Part shown: piece after piece, positions 54,441-62,494 of the stretch
How the letters are laid out: each line of letters begins with the position of its first letter
Numbering within the stretch: position 1 is the first letter of the stretch
Origin: Gammaproteobacteria bacterium
GTDB taxonomy: Bacteria; Gemmatimonadota; Gemmatimonadetes; Longimicrobiales; Gaopeijiaceae
DNA length: 64,000 bases
Direction: 5' to 3'
Assembly: GCA_028819075.1 (NCBI GenBank)
Contig: JAPPMM010000019.1
Coordinates: 114,440 to 178,439 of the forward strand
The notes under the pieces: generated by a model
Database searches by the model: none
Told to the model about the DNA's origin: nothing
What the model saw: the letters and a program-made list of their open reading frames with translations, nothing else
Program-made: the position numbers and the translations under genes

Positions 54441-55541
54441 ATGATACGGGCGGGTCGGTGGCCTGCTGCGGGGGCCAGTCGGCGCTCGATCCTGCCGTCG
54501 CTGGGGCGGCTCCTGCTCCTGCTGGTGGTGGAGGCGCTCTGGCTCACGCCCGCAGGCGGTCCTCGCCTTCCCTTGCCCGGCTTCGGCCGGGACGGTTTGT
54601 CGCAGGAGGCGCTGGCGGCCGCCTTCGCGGCACAGGAGGAGATCAGCCCGGACCTGCTGGGCATTCCGGGCGTGGTGGGAACCGCGGTCGGACTCGGCGC
54701 CGGCGACCGTCCGGTGGTGATGGTCTACCTGGAGTACGCTGCCGTGGACGGACTTCCCGCCAGCTTCGCGGGCTACCCGCTGGTGCGCGAGGTGACCGGG
54801 CGCATCACCGCCCTCGGCGATCTGCCGCTGCCGGCCGCAGCCTCCGGCCCCATCGATCCCAGGGGCCCGTTCCCACGCCCGGTGCCCATCGGCGTGTCCA
54901 CCGGGCGGACGGGGGTCACCGCCGGCACCATCGGGGCGCGCGTCACGGACGGGCGCCGGACGTACGCCCTGTCCAACAACCACGTCTTCGCCAACCGCAA
55001 CGAGGCCAACGTGGGCGACAACGTGATCCAGCCGGGCGTCGCCGACGGTGGGAGCGACCCGGAGCACGCCTTCGGCACGCTGGCCGACTTCGAGGAGATC
55101 GGCTTCTGCCGCGCCCTGGCCTGCCCGGAAAACCAGGTCGACGGCGCCATCGCCGAAACGTCGCCCGACCAACTGAGCACGGCCACGCCCTCCAACGGGT
55201 ACGGCGCTCCCCGGACCGGCACGGAGGAGGCCTCGCTCATGCTCGCGGTGCAGAAGTACGGCCGCACCACTGGGCACACGCGCGGCAAGGTGACCGGCAT
55301 CAACGCCATTCTCGACGTCAACTACCGCACGGGCAGGGCGCGCTTCGTCGACCAGATCGTCATAACCGGCCAGGGTTTCAGCGCCGGTGGCGACTCGGGC
55401 TCCCTCATCGTGACCGAGGGGCGGGGGCGCAAGGACCGCCGGCCGGTCGGGCTGCTCTTCGCCGGCAGCCCGAACACCACCATCGCCAACCCCATCGATG
55501 TTGTTCTCGACCGCTTCGGCGTGACCGTCGACCCGGGGTAG
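54441..55541 (+). CDS. Exported trypsin-like (Nal1-like) serine protease with N-terminal domain
   Basis: 366 aa. N-terminal hydrophobic segment (about 19-37). A small N-domain (about 72-125: IPGVVGTAVGLGAGD...VVMVYLE...FAGYPLVREVTGRITAL) precedes the peptidase domain (about 150-360). Catalytic triad: H181 (SNNHVFA), D234 (NQVDGAIAE) and S319 (GGDSGS). Cysteines 223 and 228 may pair. Resembles S1-type proteases of the Nal1-like group. The N-domain is repeated as the next gene. Start has CGGAG seven bases upstream. Confidence 0.78.
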   Translation: MIRAGRWPAAGASRRSILPSLGRLLLLLVVEALWLTPAGGPRLPLPGFGRDGLSQEALAAAFAAQEEISPDLLGIPGVVGTAVGLGAGDRPVVMVYLEYAAVDGLPASFAGYPLVREVTGRITALGDLPLPAAASGPIDPRGPFPRPVPIGVSTGRTGVTAGTIGARVTDGRRTYALSNNHVFANRNEANVGDNVIQPGVADGGSDPEHAFGTLADFEEIGFCRALACPENQVDGAIAETSPDQLSTATPSNGYGAPRTGTEEASLMLAVQKYGRTTGHTRGKVTGINAILDVNYRTGRARFVDQIVITGQGFSAGGDSGSLIVTEGRGRKDRRPVGLLFAGSPNTTIANPIDVVLDRFGVTVDPG

Positions 55542-55547
55542 GACGAC

Positions 55548-55769
55548 ATGGCGGCGAGCATTGAGGACGCGCACCGGCGACTCTCGAGAAAGGTCATGGG
55601 ACGCCCCGGCGTGGTGGGCACCGCGATCGGGGTGGCCGCCGGCAAGCCCTGTATCAAGGTGTATCTCGCAAGCGGCCCAGGCGGAGAGAAGGCCCGCATC
55701 CCCGGCAGCTACGGGGGTTACCGGGTGGTGATCGAGAAGACGGGCACCATTCGCCGCCTGTCCTCGTGA
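55548..55769 (+). CDS. Free-standing copy of the protease N-domain
   Basis: 73 aa. It matches the N-domain of the preceding protease: MGRPGVVGTAIGVAAGKPCIKVYL against LGIPGVVGTAVGLGAGDRPVVMVYL, then IPGSYGGYRVVIEKTGTIRRL against LPASFAGYPLVREVTGRITAL. It has no signal peptide. Six bases after the protease stop, so co-transcribed. Could be an inhibitor, a folding helper, or a decoy/regulatory copy; function unknown. Confidence 0.8.
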   Translation: MAASIEDAHRRLSRKVMGRPGVVGTAIGVAAGKPCIKVYLASGPGGEKARIPGSYGGYRVVIEKTGTIRRLSS

Positions 55770-55861
55770 CGAGGCAACCCTGACGCAGGGCCGTGCCGTC
55801 AAAGGGCGACGTGCCGCTCCGACCGGCCCGAGTCCGCCACCCACGAAGAACGGAAAGCGCG

Positions 55862-57106
55862 ATGAGAAACCGAACCGCCCGCAGTCACCGCTTCACGCCC
55901 CTCGCCTTCATCATGGCCCTCGGGTTGTTCGGGTGCGCACAGGATGACGCTGCGGCTCCGGCCGGCGCGGTCACCAGGTACGAACTCGGCGAGCCCGAGG
56001 CGGTTTCCGGCGACTTCGGGTCCGTGGACGACATCCGCGTGCGCCGCGACGGCAGCCTCCTGGTCGCCGACCGAACAAGCGGGGAACTGGTGCTCCTGGA
56101 CCCGGAGCTCGGAACCCGGACGGTGGTGGGAAGCCGGGGAGAGGGTCCGGGCGAGTATCAGGCGCCGAGCGGCATCTGGCCCCTTCCCGGGGATTCGACG
56201 CTGCTGCTGGACGTGAGCAACAACCGCCTCACCGTACTGACGCCCGATCTCTCCTTCGGAGCGACCCGGCCGATGTTCGAGGTCGACCCCGACGGCGGAA
56301 TCCTGTTGCTGAACCCCCAGGTGATCGATGACTCTGGACGCATATACACCACCAATGGCTTCTCGATGAACCTCGCCGGTCGGGGTTCGGGAGACGGATC
56401 CGGTACCGATTCCGTCCCCGTAGTGCGGGCGACGCTCGATGACCTGACGCCTGACACGGTGGCCAGGCTCGCGCCCCCCGAGTCCACCTCCCGAATGGAG
56501 ATGAGAAGCAGCCAGGGCAATCGGATGGTCACGATGCAGCAAACGCCCTATTCGCCTTCCGACAGTTGGGGCGTCGCGCCCGACGGCAGCGTGGCCATCG
56601 CCCGGGCAGCTGACTATCGCCTGGAATGGATCTCCTCCGACGGATCCGTCCGTAGCGGGGCACCCGTGGCATGGGAAGCGGTCCCGGCGGGCCAGGCGGA
56701 AAAGGAAGCGTGGGTCCGGCAGCAGAATACCCGGTCCGTCCAGATGGCTACCTTCGCGACGGGTGGCGGGGGCGGAGCCTCCTCGATGGCGGGTGCCGCT
56801 GCCCGTACCATGACCCTGGCGGGGGCGAGCGACGACGTTGACGACTACGAATGGCCGGAGACGCTGCCGGCCTTCACGGGGAGCATCCTGATCGACCCGG
56901 AGGGCCGTGCGTGGCTGCGCCGCCACCAGCCCGTCGGCGCGCCGTTCCTGTACGACATCTTCACGCCCGACGCCGAGCACGCCGGCACCGTGGAGATCGC
57001 CGAAGGGCATACCGTCATGGGGTTCGGCGACGGCGTCGTCTACGCGACCTTCAGGGACGAGGTCGACCTGGTGTACATCGCGCGGTATCGCCTGCCGGAG
57101 ATGTAG
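55862..57106 (+). CDS. 6-bladed beta-propeller lipoprotein
   Basis: 414 aa with a lipoprotein signal (FIMALGLFGC, C about residue 25). Propeller-type repeats: SVDDIRVRRDGSLLVADRTSGELVLLDPELG, RGEGPGEYQAPSGIWPLPGDSTLLLDVSNNRLTVL, GSILIDPEGRAWLRRH. Related to the propeller at 50.1 kb but lipid-anchored, with a low-complexity Gly/Ala insertion (about 300-325). Function unknown. Confidence 0.72.
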   Translation: MRNRTARSHRFTPLAFIMALGLFGCAQDDAAAPAGAVTRYELGEPEAVSGDFGSVDDIRVRRDGSLLVADRTSGELVLLDPELGTRTVVGSRGEGPGEYQAPSGIWPLPGDSTLLLDVSNNRLTVLTPDLSFGATRPMFEVDPDGGILLLNPQVIDDSGRIYTTNGFSMNLAGRGSGDGSGTDSVPVVRATLDDLTPDTVARLAPPESTSRMEMRSSQGNRMVTMQQTPYSPSDSWGVAPDGSVAIARAADYRLEWISSDGSVRSGAPVAWEAVPAGQAEKEAWVRQQNTRSVQMATFATGGGGGASSMAGAAARTMTLAGASDDVDDYEWPETLPAFTGSILIDPEGRAWLRRHQPVGAPFLYDIFTPDAEHAGTVEIAEGHTVMGFGDGVVYATFRDEVDLVYIARYRLPEM

Positions 57107-57177
57107 CACCGGCGATCCCGTTACATTCGCCGGGTCCGTCCCGCAGGCACTTTCCCGTCCCCCAACCCGACGCCGAC

Positions 57178-57750
57178 ATGTCCGACCCGACCTTCCTTGC
57201 GGAGCTGATCTCCCGGCGCCGCTCCATAAAACAGTTCACCGGGCGCGAACCCACCTGCGCGGAAGTCGAAGGGCTTCTCGAGTTGGTCGCGCAGGCGCCC
57301 AACCATCGGATGACCCAGCCGTGGCGCTTCTACGTGCTGGGTCCGGCCGCCCGGCGCGCCTACGGGGCGGCGCTGGGGGCGCGCAAGGCCAAGCGGGTCG
57401 CCGACCCGGACGCGGCCCGGGAGGTCGTCGAAAGCGTGGCCGCCCGCCACGAGGCGCTGCCCGCCATGATCGCGGTGGCAGTGGTGGTGCACGACAACCC
57501 GGAGATCCGGGAAGAAGACTACGCCGCGACCTGGATGGGCATCCAGAACCTGGCGCTGGCCGCCGAGGCGGCGGGGCTGGGCACGCACATCAAGACCGGC
57601 GCGGTCATGGACGATCCCCGCTCCCGGGCGGCGGTCGGCGTCCCCGACGGGGAGCGCATCGTGGCCATCGTCAACCTGGGCGAACCGGCGGCCGTGCCGG
57701 ACCCGAAGCCCCGCGTGCCGGCCCGCGACCTGACGACCTGGGTGGACTGA
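57178..57750 (+). CDS. Nitroreductase-family oxidoreductase
   Basis: 190 aa FMN-dependent enzyme: N-terminal SRRRSIKQFTGREPT, APNHRMTQPWRFYVLG and C-terminal LAAEAAGLGTHIKTG; the usual flavin contacts. Reduces nitro compounds, quinones or similar. Cytoplasmic. Its position between a propeller lipoprotein and a two-component system gives little clue about substrate. Confidence 0.88.
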   Translation: MSDPTFLAELISRRRSIKQFTGREPTCAEVEGLLELVAQAPNHRMTQPWRFYVLGPAARRAYGAALGARKAKRVADPDAAREVVESVAARHEALPAMIAVAVVVHDNPEIREEDYAATWMGIQNLALAAEAAGLGTHIKTGAVMDDPRSRAAVGVPDGERIVAIVNLGEPAAVPDPKPRVPARDLTTWVD

Positions 57751-57827
57751 TCGGCCGACTGCAGTCCTGACAATTCCCTTGCACCCGGGTCGTTGAGCGG
57801 AGCCGCCCGCCCGATACCTTCAAGGGT

Positions 57828-59465
57828 ATGGCAAGGCATCGCACGACGACCCGTCCGCGCTGGACGGTCACGCTCATTCTCCTCGGCCTCACGGGGCTCC
57901 TGACCGCCGTTCTCGGCTATGAGGCCTGGGACGCCAGTCGCTCAAGCGTGCAACTGGCCGAGGAGATCGTTCGGGACCAGGCCCTGTTCGCCGCCTCCAA
58001 CTTCGCTCTCGAGGCGCGTGGCGAGGTGACCTTCGAACTGCTCGAGGAGGGCATCGAGGTCATCGCGTGGAGCGCGGGGCGCCGTGGCGACCGTCCGCTC
58101 ACTCCGGACCGTCTGCGCGAGGCGGCGAGAAGTCAGCGATGGGACGCGCTGGATCAGGCATCGCTCTTCTTCCGTCTCGACCCCGAAGAGGGCGAGCTCT
58201 CGGCCGCGGGAGAGGCGGATTCCGCCCAGGCGGCCTGGGCCGTGGGCGCGGCGCGGGAGCACAGCCGGCGAAACCCGGATGATTTCGAGGTGCGGACGCT
58301 GTTCACCCCGGAGGGACACAGCGCGCTCGTTCACAAGCTCACGTATGAGGGCCGGGGGCGATACGCGCTGGAGGGAATGGTCCTGTCGCGGGAGGCGTTC
58401 GCGCCCGCGTTTGGGCGCGCGTTCACGGAGGAGCCCCTGCTGCCGGAGACCTTCACGGGCGGGCGGGCCAACGGGGACATCTTCGTGGCACGCGTCCGCG
58501 ATCCTTACGGCGACATCATCTACGAATCGTCCGCCGATGCGACTTCGGGAACCTCGGTAGAGTACGACCTCGACGAGAGTCTCGGCGGGATGGTGCTGGA
58601 ACTCGGCGTGCGGCCCGAGGCCGTCGATCGGATGGTGAGCGGTGGCGTCCCGGGGTCGCGCATGCCCTACATCGTCGCGCTCTTCCTGCTGACTGCCGGT
58701 CTTCTGTTCACGGCGGTGTGGCAACTCCGCCGCGAGGCGGAACTGGCCGATCTGCGCGAGGACTTCGTATCCAGCGTCTCGCATCAGCTTCGCACCCCCC
58801 TGACGCAGATCAGGATGTTCGGAGAGACCCTGATGCTGGGACGGGTGAGGAACGAGGCGGAGCGGTCGCGGGCGACCGAGATCATCGTCGACGAGTCGAA
58901 CCGGCTGACCCACCAGGTCGAGAACGTGCTGCTCTTTTCGCGGGGCGAGCGGGACGCGCTCAACCTGAACCTCGTCGCCGAGGACGTGGGCGCTCTCGTG
59001 GAGAGCGTGGCCGAGAGCTTCGAGCCGCTCGCGCGGGCCGCGGACGCCGGCATCGAGCGACGCATCGAAACCGGCATCGCCTGCACGATGGACGTCGAAG
59101 CGACACGCCAGGCCGTGCTCAACGTGCTCGACAACGCGGTCAAGTACGGACCCGCGGACCAGACGATCGAGATCGGCGTGCGGGGTACGCCCGGGGAGCA
59201 GAATGGCTTCGCGACGATCTGGGTGGAAGACGAGGGGCCGGGCGTACCCCCGGGGCAGCGCGGCCGGGTGTGGGACGCCTACGTGCGCCTCGACCGTGAC
59301 CGCGCCTCGGCGGCCGCGGGCTCCGGGATCGGCCTGGCGGTGGTTCGGAGGGTGATCGAGGCCCAGGGAGGACGGGTGCGCGTCGAGACAGGCGACAGAG
59401 GCCCGGGGTCCGGTGCCCGGTTCATCATCGAGTTGCCGCTGGCCGGCGCGCCGCGGGAGGCGTGA
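57828..59465 (+). CDS. Sensor histidine kinase
   Basis: 545 aa membrane sensor kinase. TM1 about 13-31, a long periplasmic sensor (about 35-280, with no recognised domain), TM2 about 285-302, then HisKA (H319 in SVSHQLRTPLTQ), N box NVLDNAVKYG, G1 DEGPGVP, G2 GSGIGLAVV. Its stop lies 1 base before the regulator's GTG, so the two form an operon. Ligand unknown. Confidence 0.93.
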   Translation: MARHRTTTRPRWTVTLILLGLTGLLTAVLGYEAWDASRSSVQLAEEIVRDQALFAASNFALEARGEVTFELLEEGIEVIAWSAGRRGDRPLTPDRLREAARSQRWDALDQASLFFRLDPEEGELSAAGEADSAQAAWAVGAAREHSRRNPDDFEVRTLFTPEGHSALVHKLTYEGRGRYALEGMVLSREAFAPAFGRAFTEEPLLPETFTGGRANGDIFVARVRDPYGDIIYESSADATSGTSVEYDLDESLGGMVLELGVRPEAVDRMVSGGVPGSRMPYIVALFLLTAGLLFTAVWQLRREAELADLREDFVSSVSHQLRTPLTQIRMFGETLMLGRVRNEAERSRATEIIVDESNRLTHQVENVLLFSRGERDALNLNLVAEDVGALVESVAESFEPLARAADAGIERRIETGIACTMDVEATRQAVLNVLDNAVKYGPADQTIEIGVRGTPGEQNGFATIWVEDEGPGVPPGQRGRVWDAYVRLDRDRASAAAGSGIGLAVVRRVIEAQGGRVRVETGDRGPGSGARFIIELPLAGAPREA

Positions 59466-59466
59466 C

Positions 59467-60189
59467 GTGGCCCGGATCCTGATCGTGGAGGACAACGCCC
59501 GGCTGGCCTACGGTCTTCGGAACAACCTAGAGATCGACGGTCATGCGGTCGAGGTGGCGGAGGACGGCGCGCAGGGCCTGGAGGCAGTGGTTTCAGGGGA
59601 ACCCGACCTCGTCATCCTGGACCTCATGCTGCCCGGAATGAACGGCTACCAGGTGCTCAAGTCCCTCCGCGACAAGGGCATCGAAGTCCCCGTGCTGATC
59701 CTGACCGCCAGGGGCGAGGAGGCGGACAAGGTGATGGGGTTTCGCCTGGGAGCGGACGACTACGTCACCAAGCCCTTCGGAGTGCTGGAGCTCCTCGCAC
59801 GGGTCTCCGCGATCCTGCGAAGAGCGGGGCAGGACGGACAGCCGAAGGCGGTGGAGACCTTCGGCGACGTCGAGATCCGTCTCGAACACCGTTCGGTCCT
59901 GCGTGACGGCCGGGAGGTGCGGCTCACGCCCAAGGAGTTCGACCTGCTGGTGGCGCTGGTGCGCCGCCGCGGCGCGGTGGCGACCCGGGTCGCGCTCATG
60001 AAGGAGGTCTGGGGTCACCGGGCCGCCATCCTGAGCCGAACCGTCGACACGCACATCGCGGAGCTTCGCCGAAAGCTTGAGCAGGATCCGGGGGCGCCCC
60101 GTCACATCCTGACGGTTCATCGATCCGGATACCGGCTGCGAAGTTCGCGGAGTCCTACTGACATCTCTCTGACATCTACTGACATTTGA
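59467..60189 (+). CDS. OmpR/PhoB-family response regulator
   Basis: 240 aa from GTG 59467. Receiver domain with acidic pocket (VEDN, about 8-10), phosphoacceptor D52 in LVILDLMLPG, switch Thr (LTARG) and Lys (VTKPF). C-terminal winged-helix domain (ERRTPKEFDLL-like pattern and VDTHIAELRRKLEQDP). The last 12 codons (SPTDISLTSTDI) are encoded by the CTGACAT array described below and are absent from typical relatives. Confidence 0.92.
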   Translation: MARILIVEDNARLAYGLRNNLEIDGHAVEVAEDGAQGLEAVVSGEPDLVILDLMLPGMNGYQVLKSLRDKGIEVPVLILTARGEEADKVMGFRLGADDYVTKPFGVLELLARVSAILRRAGQDGQPKAVETFGDVEIRLEHRSVLRDGREVRLTPKEFDLLVALVRRRGAVATRVALMKEVWGHRAAILSRTVDTHIAELRRKLEQDPGAPRHILTVHRSGYRLRSSRSPTDISLTSTDI

Positions 60190-60196
60190 CTGACAA
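60158..60196. promoter_or_regulatory. Array of CTGACAT boxes at helical spacing
   Basis: CTGACAT at 60158, 60169 and 60179, and CTGACAA at 60190, periods 11, 10 and 11. OmpR/PhoB-type regulators bind direct repeats with about 11-bp period, and the PhoB box uses CTGTCAT-like half-sites, so the array fits the neighbouring regulator. It overlaps the regulator's own 3' end and lies 22 bases before the dioxygenase start. That is too close to leave a normal leader behind it, so it may instead block or shape transcription. It could also simply be a coding repeat. Confidence 0.5.
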
Positions 60197-60218
60197 CTTA
60201 CAAGCCTGGAGGTACAGC

Positions 60219-61043
60219 ATGAAGCACGACGACGATTCGGTGGGACGGATACTGACGCGGCGCGAGGCGCTGGCCGCCCTCGGTGTGGGCGGTGGGGCGC
60301 TGGCCGTCGGCCGGTGGGCGCTTCGGGCGGGCACGGACGTGGGCTCCATTGCGCAGGGGCACCAGATCGCCGGCACTCTCCCGGCCTGTGTGGTGCGTCC
60401 GGAACAGACCGAGGGGCCGTTCTTCGTCGACACTCAGCTCGAGCGCGCCGACATCCGGTCCGATCCCGCGACCGGCGGGGTGAGCGAGGGCGCACCGCTA
60501 ACGCTCAGGTTCAACGTGTCGCAGATCTCGGCTGGCGCCTGCTCGGTGCTGGCCGGTGCGATGGTCGACGTCTGGCAGTGCGACGCCGAGGGCGTGTACT
60601 GGGGCGTCGAGGACGACGATGCTCCTCCCGGAGCGAGGGAACGGCAGTTCCTGCGAGGTTTCCAGCGCACGGACGAAAACGGCGTGGCGCGGTTCACCAC
60701 GATCTTTCCGGGCTGGTACCGCGGCCGGGCGGTCCACGTGCACTTCAAGGTGCGCACCGACGTGGCCGGGCGGCCGTACGAGTTCACGTCGCAGCTCTAC
60801 TTCGACGAGGCACTCATCGACCAGGTGCATGCCCGAGCGCCCTATGCGGCGCGGGGGCGGCGCCAGACGACCAACGCGGACGACGGCATCTTCCGCGACG
60901 ACGGTGAGAGCCTGATGGTCCAGGTGAGCGAGACGGGCGCCGGATACGCCGCAGCCTTCGACATCGGGCTCGATCTCACCGATGCCGAGGCCGGTCGCCC
61001 CGATGGCGGCAGAGGCAGGCGCCGGAGACCCGTGCGCATCTGA
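60219..61043 (+). CDS. Exported intradiol ring-cleavage dioxygenase
   Basis: 274 aa. N-terminal Tat-like segment (LTRREALAALGVGGGALAVGRWALRAG). Catalytic iron ligands: Y127 (CDAEGVYWG), Y167, H173 and H175 (FPGWYRGRAVHVHFKV). Family C-terminus is followed by a Gly/Arg tail. Cleaves catechol-type rings between the hydroxyls; the substrate is unknown. Start ATG at 60219 has a strong GGAGGT five bases upstream; the longer frame overlapping the regulator was rejected. Being secreted is unusual for this family though known in some groups. Confidence 0.85.
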   Translation: MKHDDDSVGRILTRREALAALGVGGGALAVGRWALRAGTDVGSIAQGHQIAGTLPACVVRPEQTEGPFFVDTQLERADIRSDPATGGVSEGAPLTLRFNVSQISAGACSVLAGAMVDVWQCDAEGVYWGVEDDDAPPGARERQFLRGFQRTDENGVARFTTIFPGWYRGRAVHVHFKVRTDVAGRPYEFTSQLYFDEALIDQVHARAPYAARGRRQTTNADDGIFRDDGESLMVQVSETGAGYAAAFDIGLDLTDAEAGRPDGGRGRRRRPVRI

Positions 61044-61119
61044 CAACCACAGGGTCCGGGCGCGAGGGATGGCACGGGCGGGGAGGTGGAGGGTGGACGC
61101 TCGAAGACAATTCGACGGG

Positions 61120-62466
61120 ATGGGGAGGTGCCCCTCGTGGCCGGGCCGACCACGACACGGCTCTCGGTGGCTCTTCACCGCGGGGCTGTTGCTGGCTGTG
61201 GCTGCCGCATCGCTGATTCCCTCGCGGGGAAGCGCGCAGGAGGAGATGCCCGACGCGGGTCAGGATGATTCGCTCCTGCGGGTCTTTCTGGATTGCGAGC
61301 GACGGATGTGCGACTTCGATCACTTTCGCCGCGAGGTCTCGTTCGTGAACTACGTGCGGGACCGGACCGATGCGGATCTGCATGTCCTGGTTACTTCGCA
61401 GGAGACCGCGGCCGGCGGGGAAGCCTACGAGATGTACTTCATGGGGCTCGAGGAGCGGGCCGGACAGCAGGACACGCTCTATTTCGTCTCGCAGGAGAGT
61501 GACTCGGACGAAGAGGAGAGAGCCGGTCTGACGCAGATATTCACGATCGGCCTCGTCCGGTATGCGGCGTCCACTTCCGCCGGCCCCCTGCTCGACATCC
61601 GCTACGAGGCGCCCGAGCAGGTGCAGCAGCAGGCCTCCGCCGAGACGGATCCGTGGAACCTGTGGGTGTTCAGCATTCGGGCCGGCGCGGAGCTCGAGGG
61701 CGAGAGCCGCGAGAGTTCGCAGGCGTTCGACGGGTCGCTCTGGGCCAGCCGCACGACCGAGGACCTCAAGATCGACATCAGTTCGTACGCCGAATACGAG
61801 GAGGAAAGGTTCGAGCTGAACGACGAAGAGGTGCTTGTGAGCACCTCGCGCAACATCAACCACGAAGGCCTCGTCGTGTGGAGCCTCGGGCCGCACTGGT
61901 CCGCCGGCGTGCGCGCGTCGGCTCTCACGTCGACCAGGGTCAACCAGGACCTGGCGATTCGCGCGGCTCCCGCGCTGCAATACAGCATCTTCCCCTACGC
62001 CGAGTCGACCCGGAGACAGATCACGTTCCTGTACTCGCTGGGATTGGCGTCCTTCGACTACGAGGAGGTGACCCTCTTCGACAAGACGAAGGAGAGCCAC
62101 GCGGAGCAGCGCATGGAGGTTTCGGCCGAATTCCAGCAGCCCTGGGGAGACATCAACAGCGGGCTCGAGGCTTCCATGTTCCTCCACGACCCTTCGCTGC
62201 ACCGCATCGATCTGTACGCGCGCATCGAGTACCGCATCGTCCGAGGTCTGAACCTGGACCTGGAGGGAAGCGTGGCCCGGGTAAAGGACCAGATCTACCT
62301 GAGCCGGGAGGGTATTCCCGACGAGGAAATCCTCCTGGAGCGTCGCCAGCTGGGAACCGATTTCGAGTACGAACTGGAACTCGGCTTCAGCTTCACGTTC
62401 GGTTCCGTCTTCAACAACGTGGTGAACCCGCGAATGGGGTCGAACCGGGGCGGCAGATTCTTCTAG
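61120..62466 (+). CDS. Predicted outer-membrane beta-barrel protein
   Basis: 448 aa from ATG 61120 (ATG 61069 also in frame). Signal peptide ending RGSAQ. A first domain (about 50-180) with SFVNYVRDRTDADLHVLVTSQ, TQIFTIGLVRYA, then alternating strands (WNLWVFSIRAGAELEGESRESS, FLYSLGLASFDYEEVTLF), ending FSFTFGSVFNNVVNPRMGSNRGGRFF. Strong amphipathic strand pattern indicates a barrel. No exact family recognised. Placed 76 bases after the dioxygenase, so possibly the same transcript. Confidence 0.7.
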   Translation: MGRCPSWPGRPRHGSRWLFTAGLLLAVAAASLIPSRGSAQEEMPDAGQDDSLLRVFLDCERRMCDFDHFRREVSFVNYVRDRTDADLHVLVTSQETAAGGEAYEMYFMGLEERAGQQDTLYFVSQESDSDEEERAGLTQIFTIGLVRYAASTSAGPLLDIRYEAPEQVQQQASAETDPWNLWVFSIRAGAELEGESRESSQAFDGSLWASRTTEDLKIDISSYAEYEEERFELNDEEVLVSTSRNINHEGLVVWSLGPHWSAGVRASALTSTRVNQDLAIRAAPALQYSIFPYAESTRRQITFLYSLGLASFDYEEVTLFDKTKESHAEQRMEVSAEFQQPWGDINSGLEASMFLHDPSLHRIDLYARIEYRIVRGLNLDLEGSVARVKDQIYLSREGIPDEEILLERRQLGTDFEYELELGFSFTFGSVFNNVVNPRMGSNRGGRFF

Positions 62467-62494
62467 GTGATCCGATACCTGGGTTCAGACGAGC

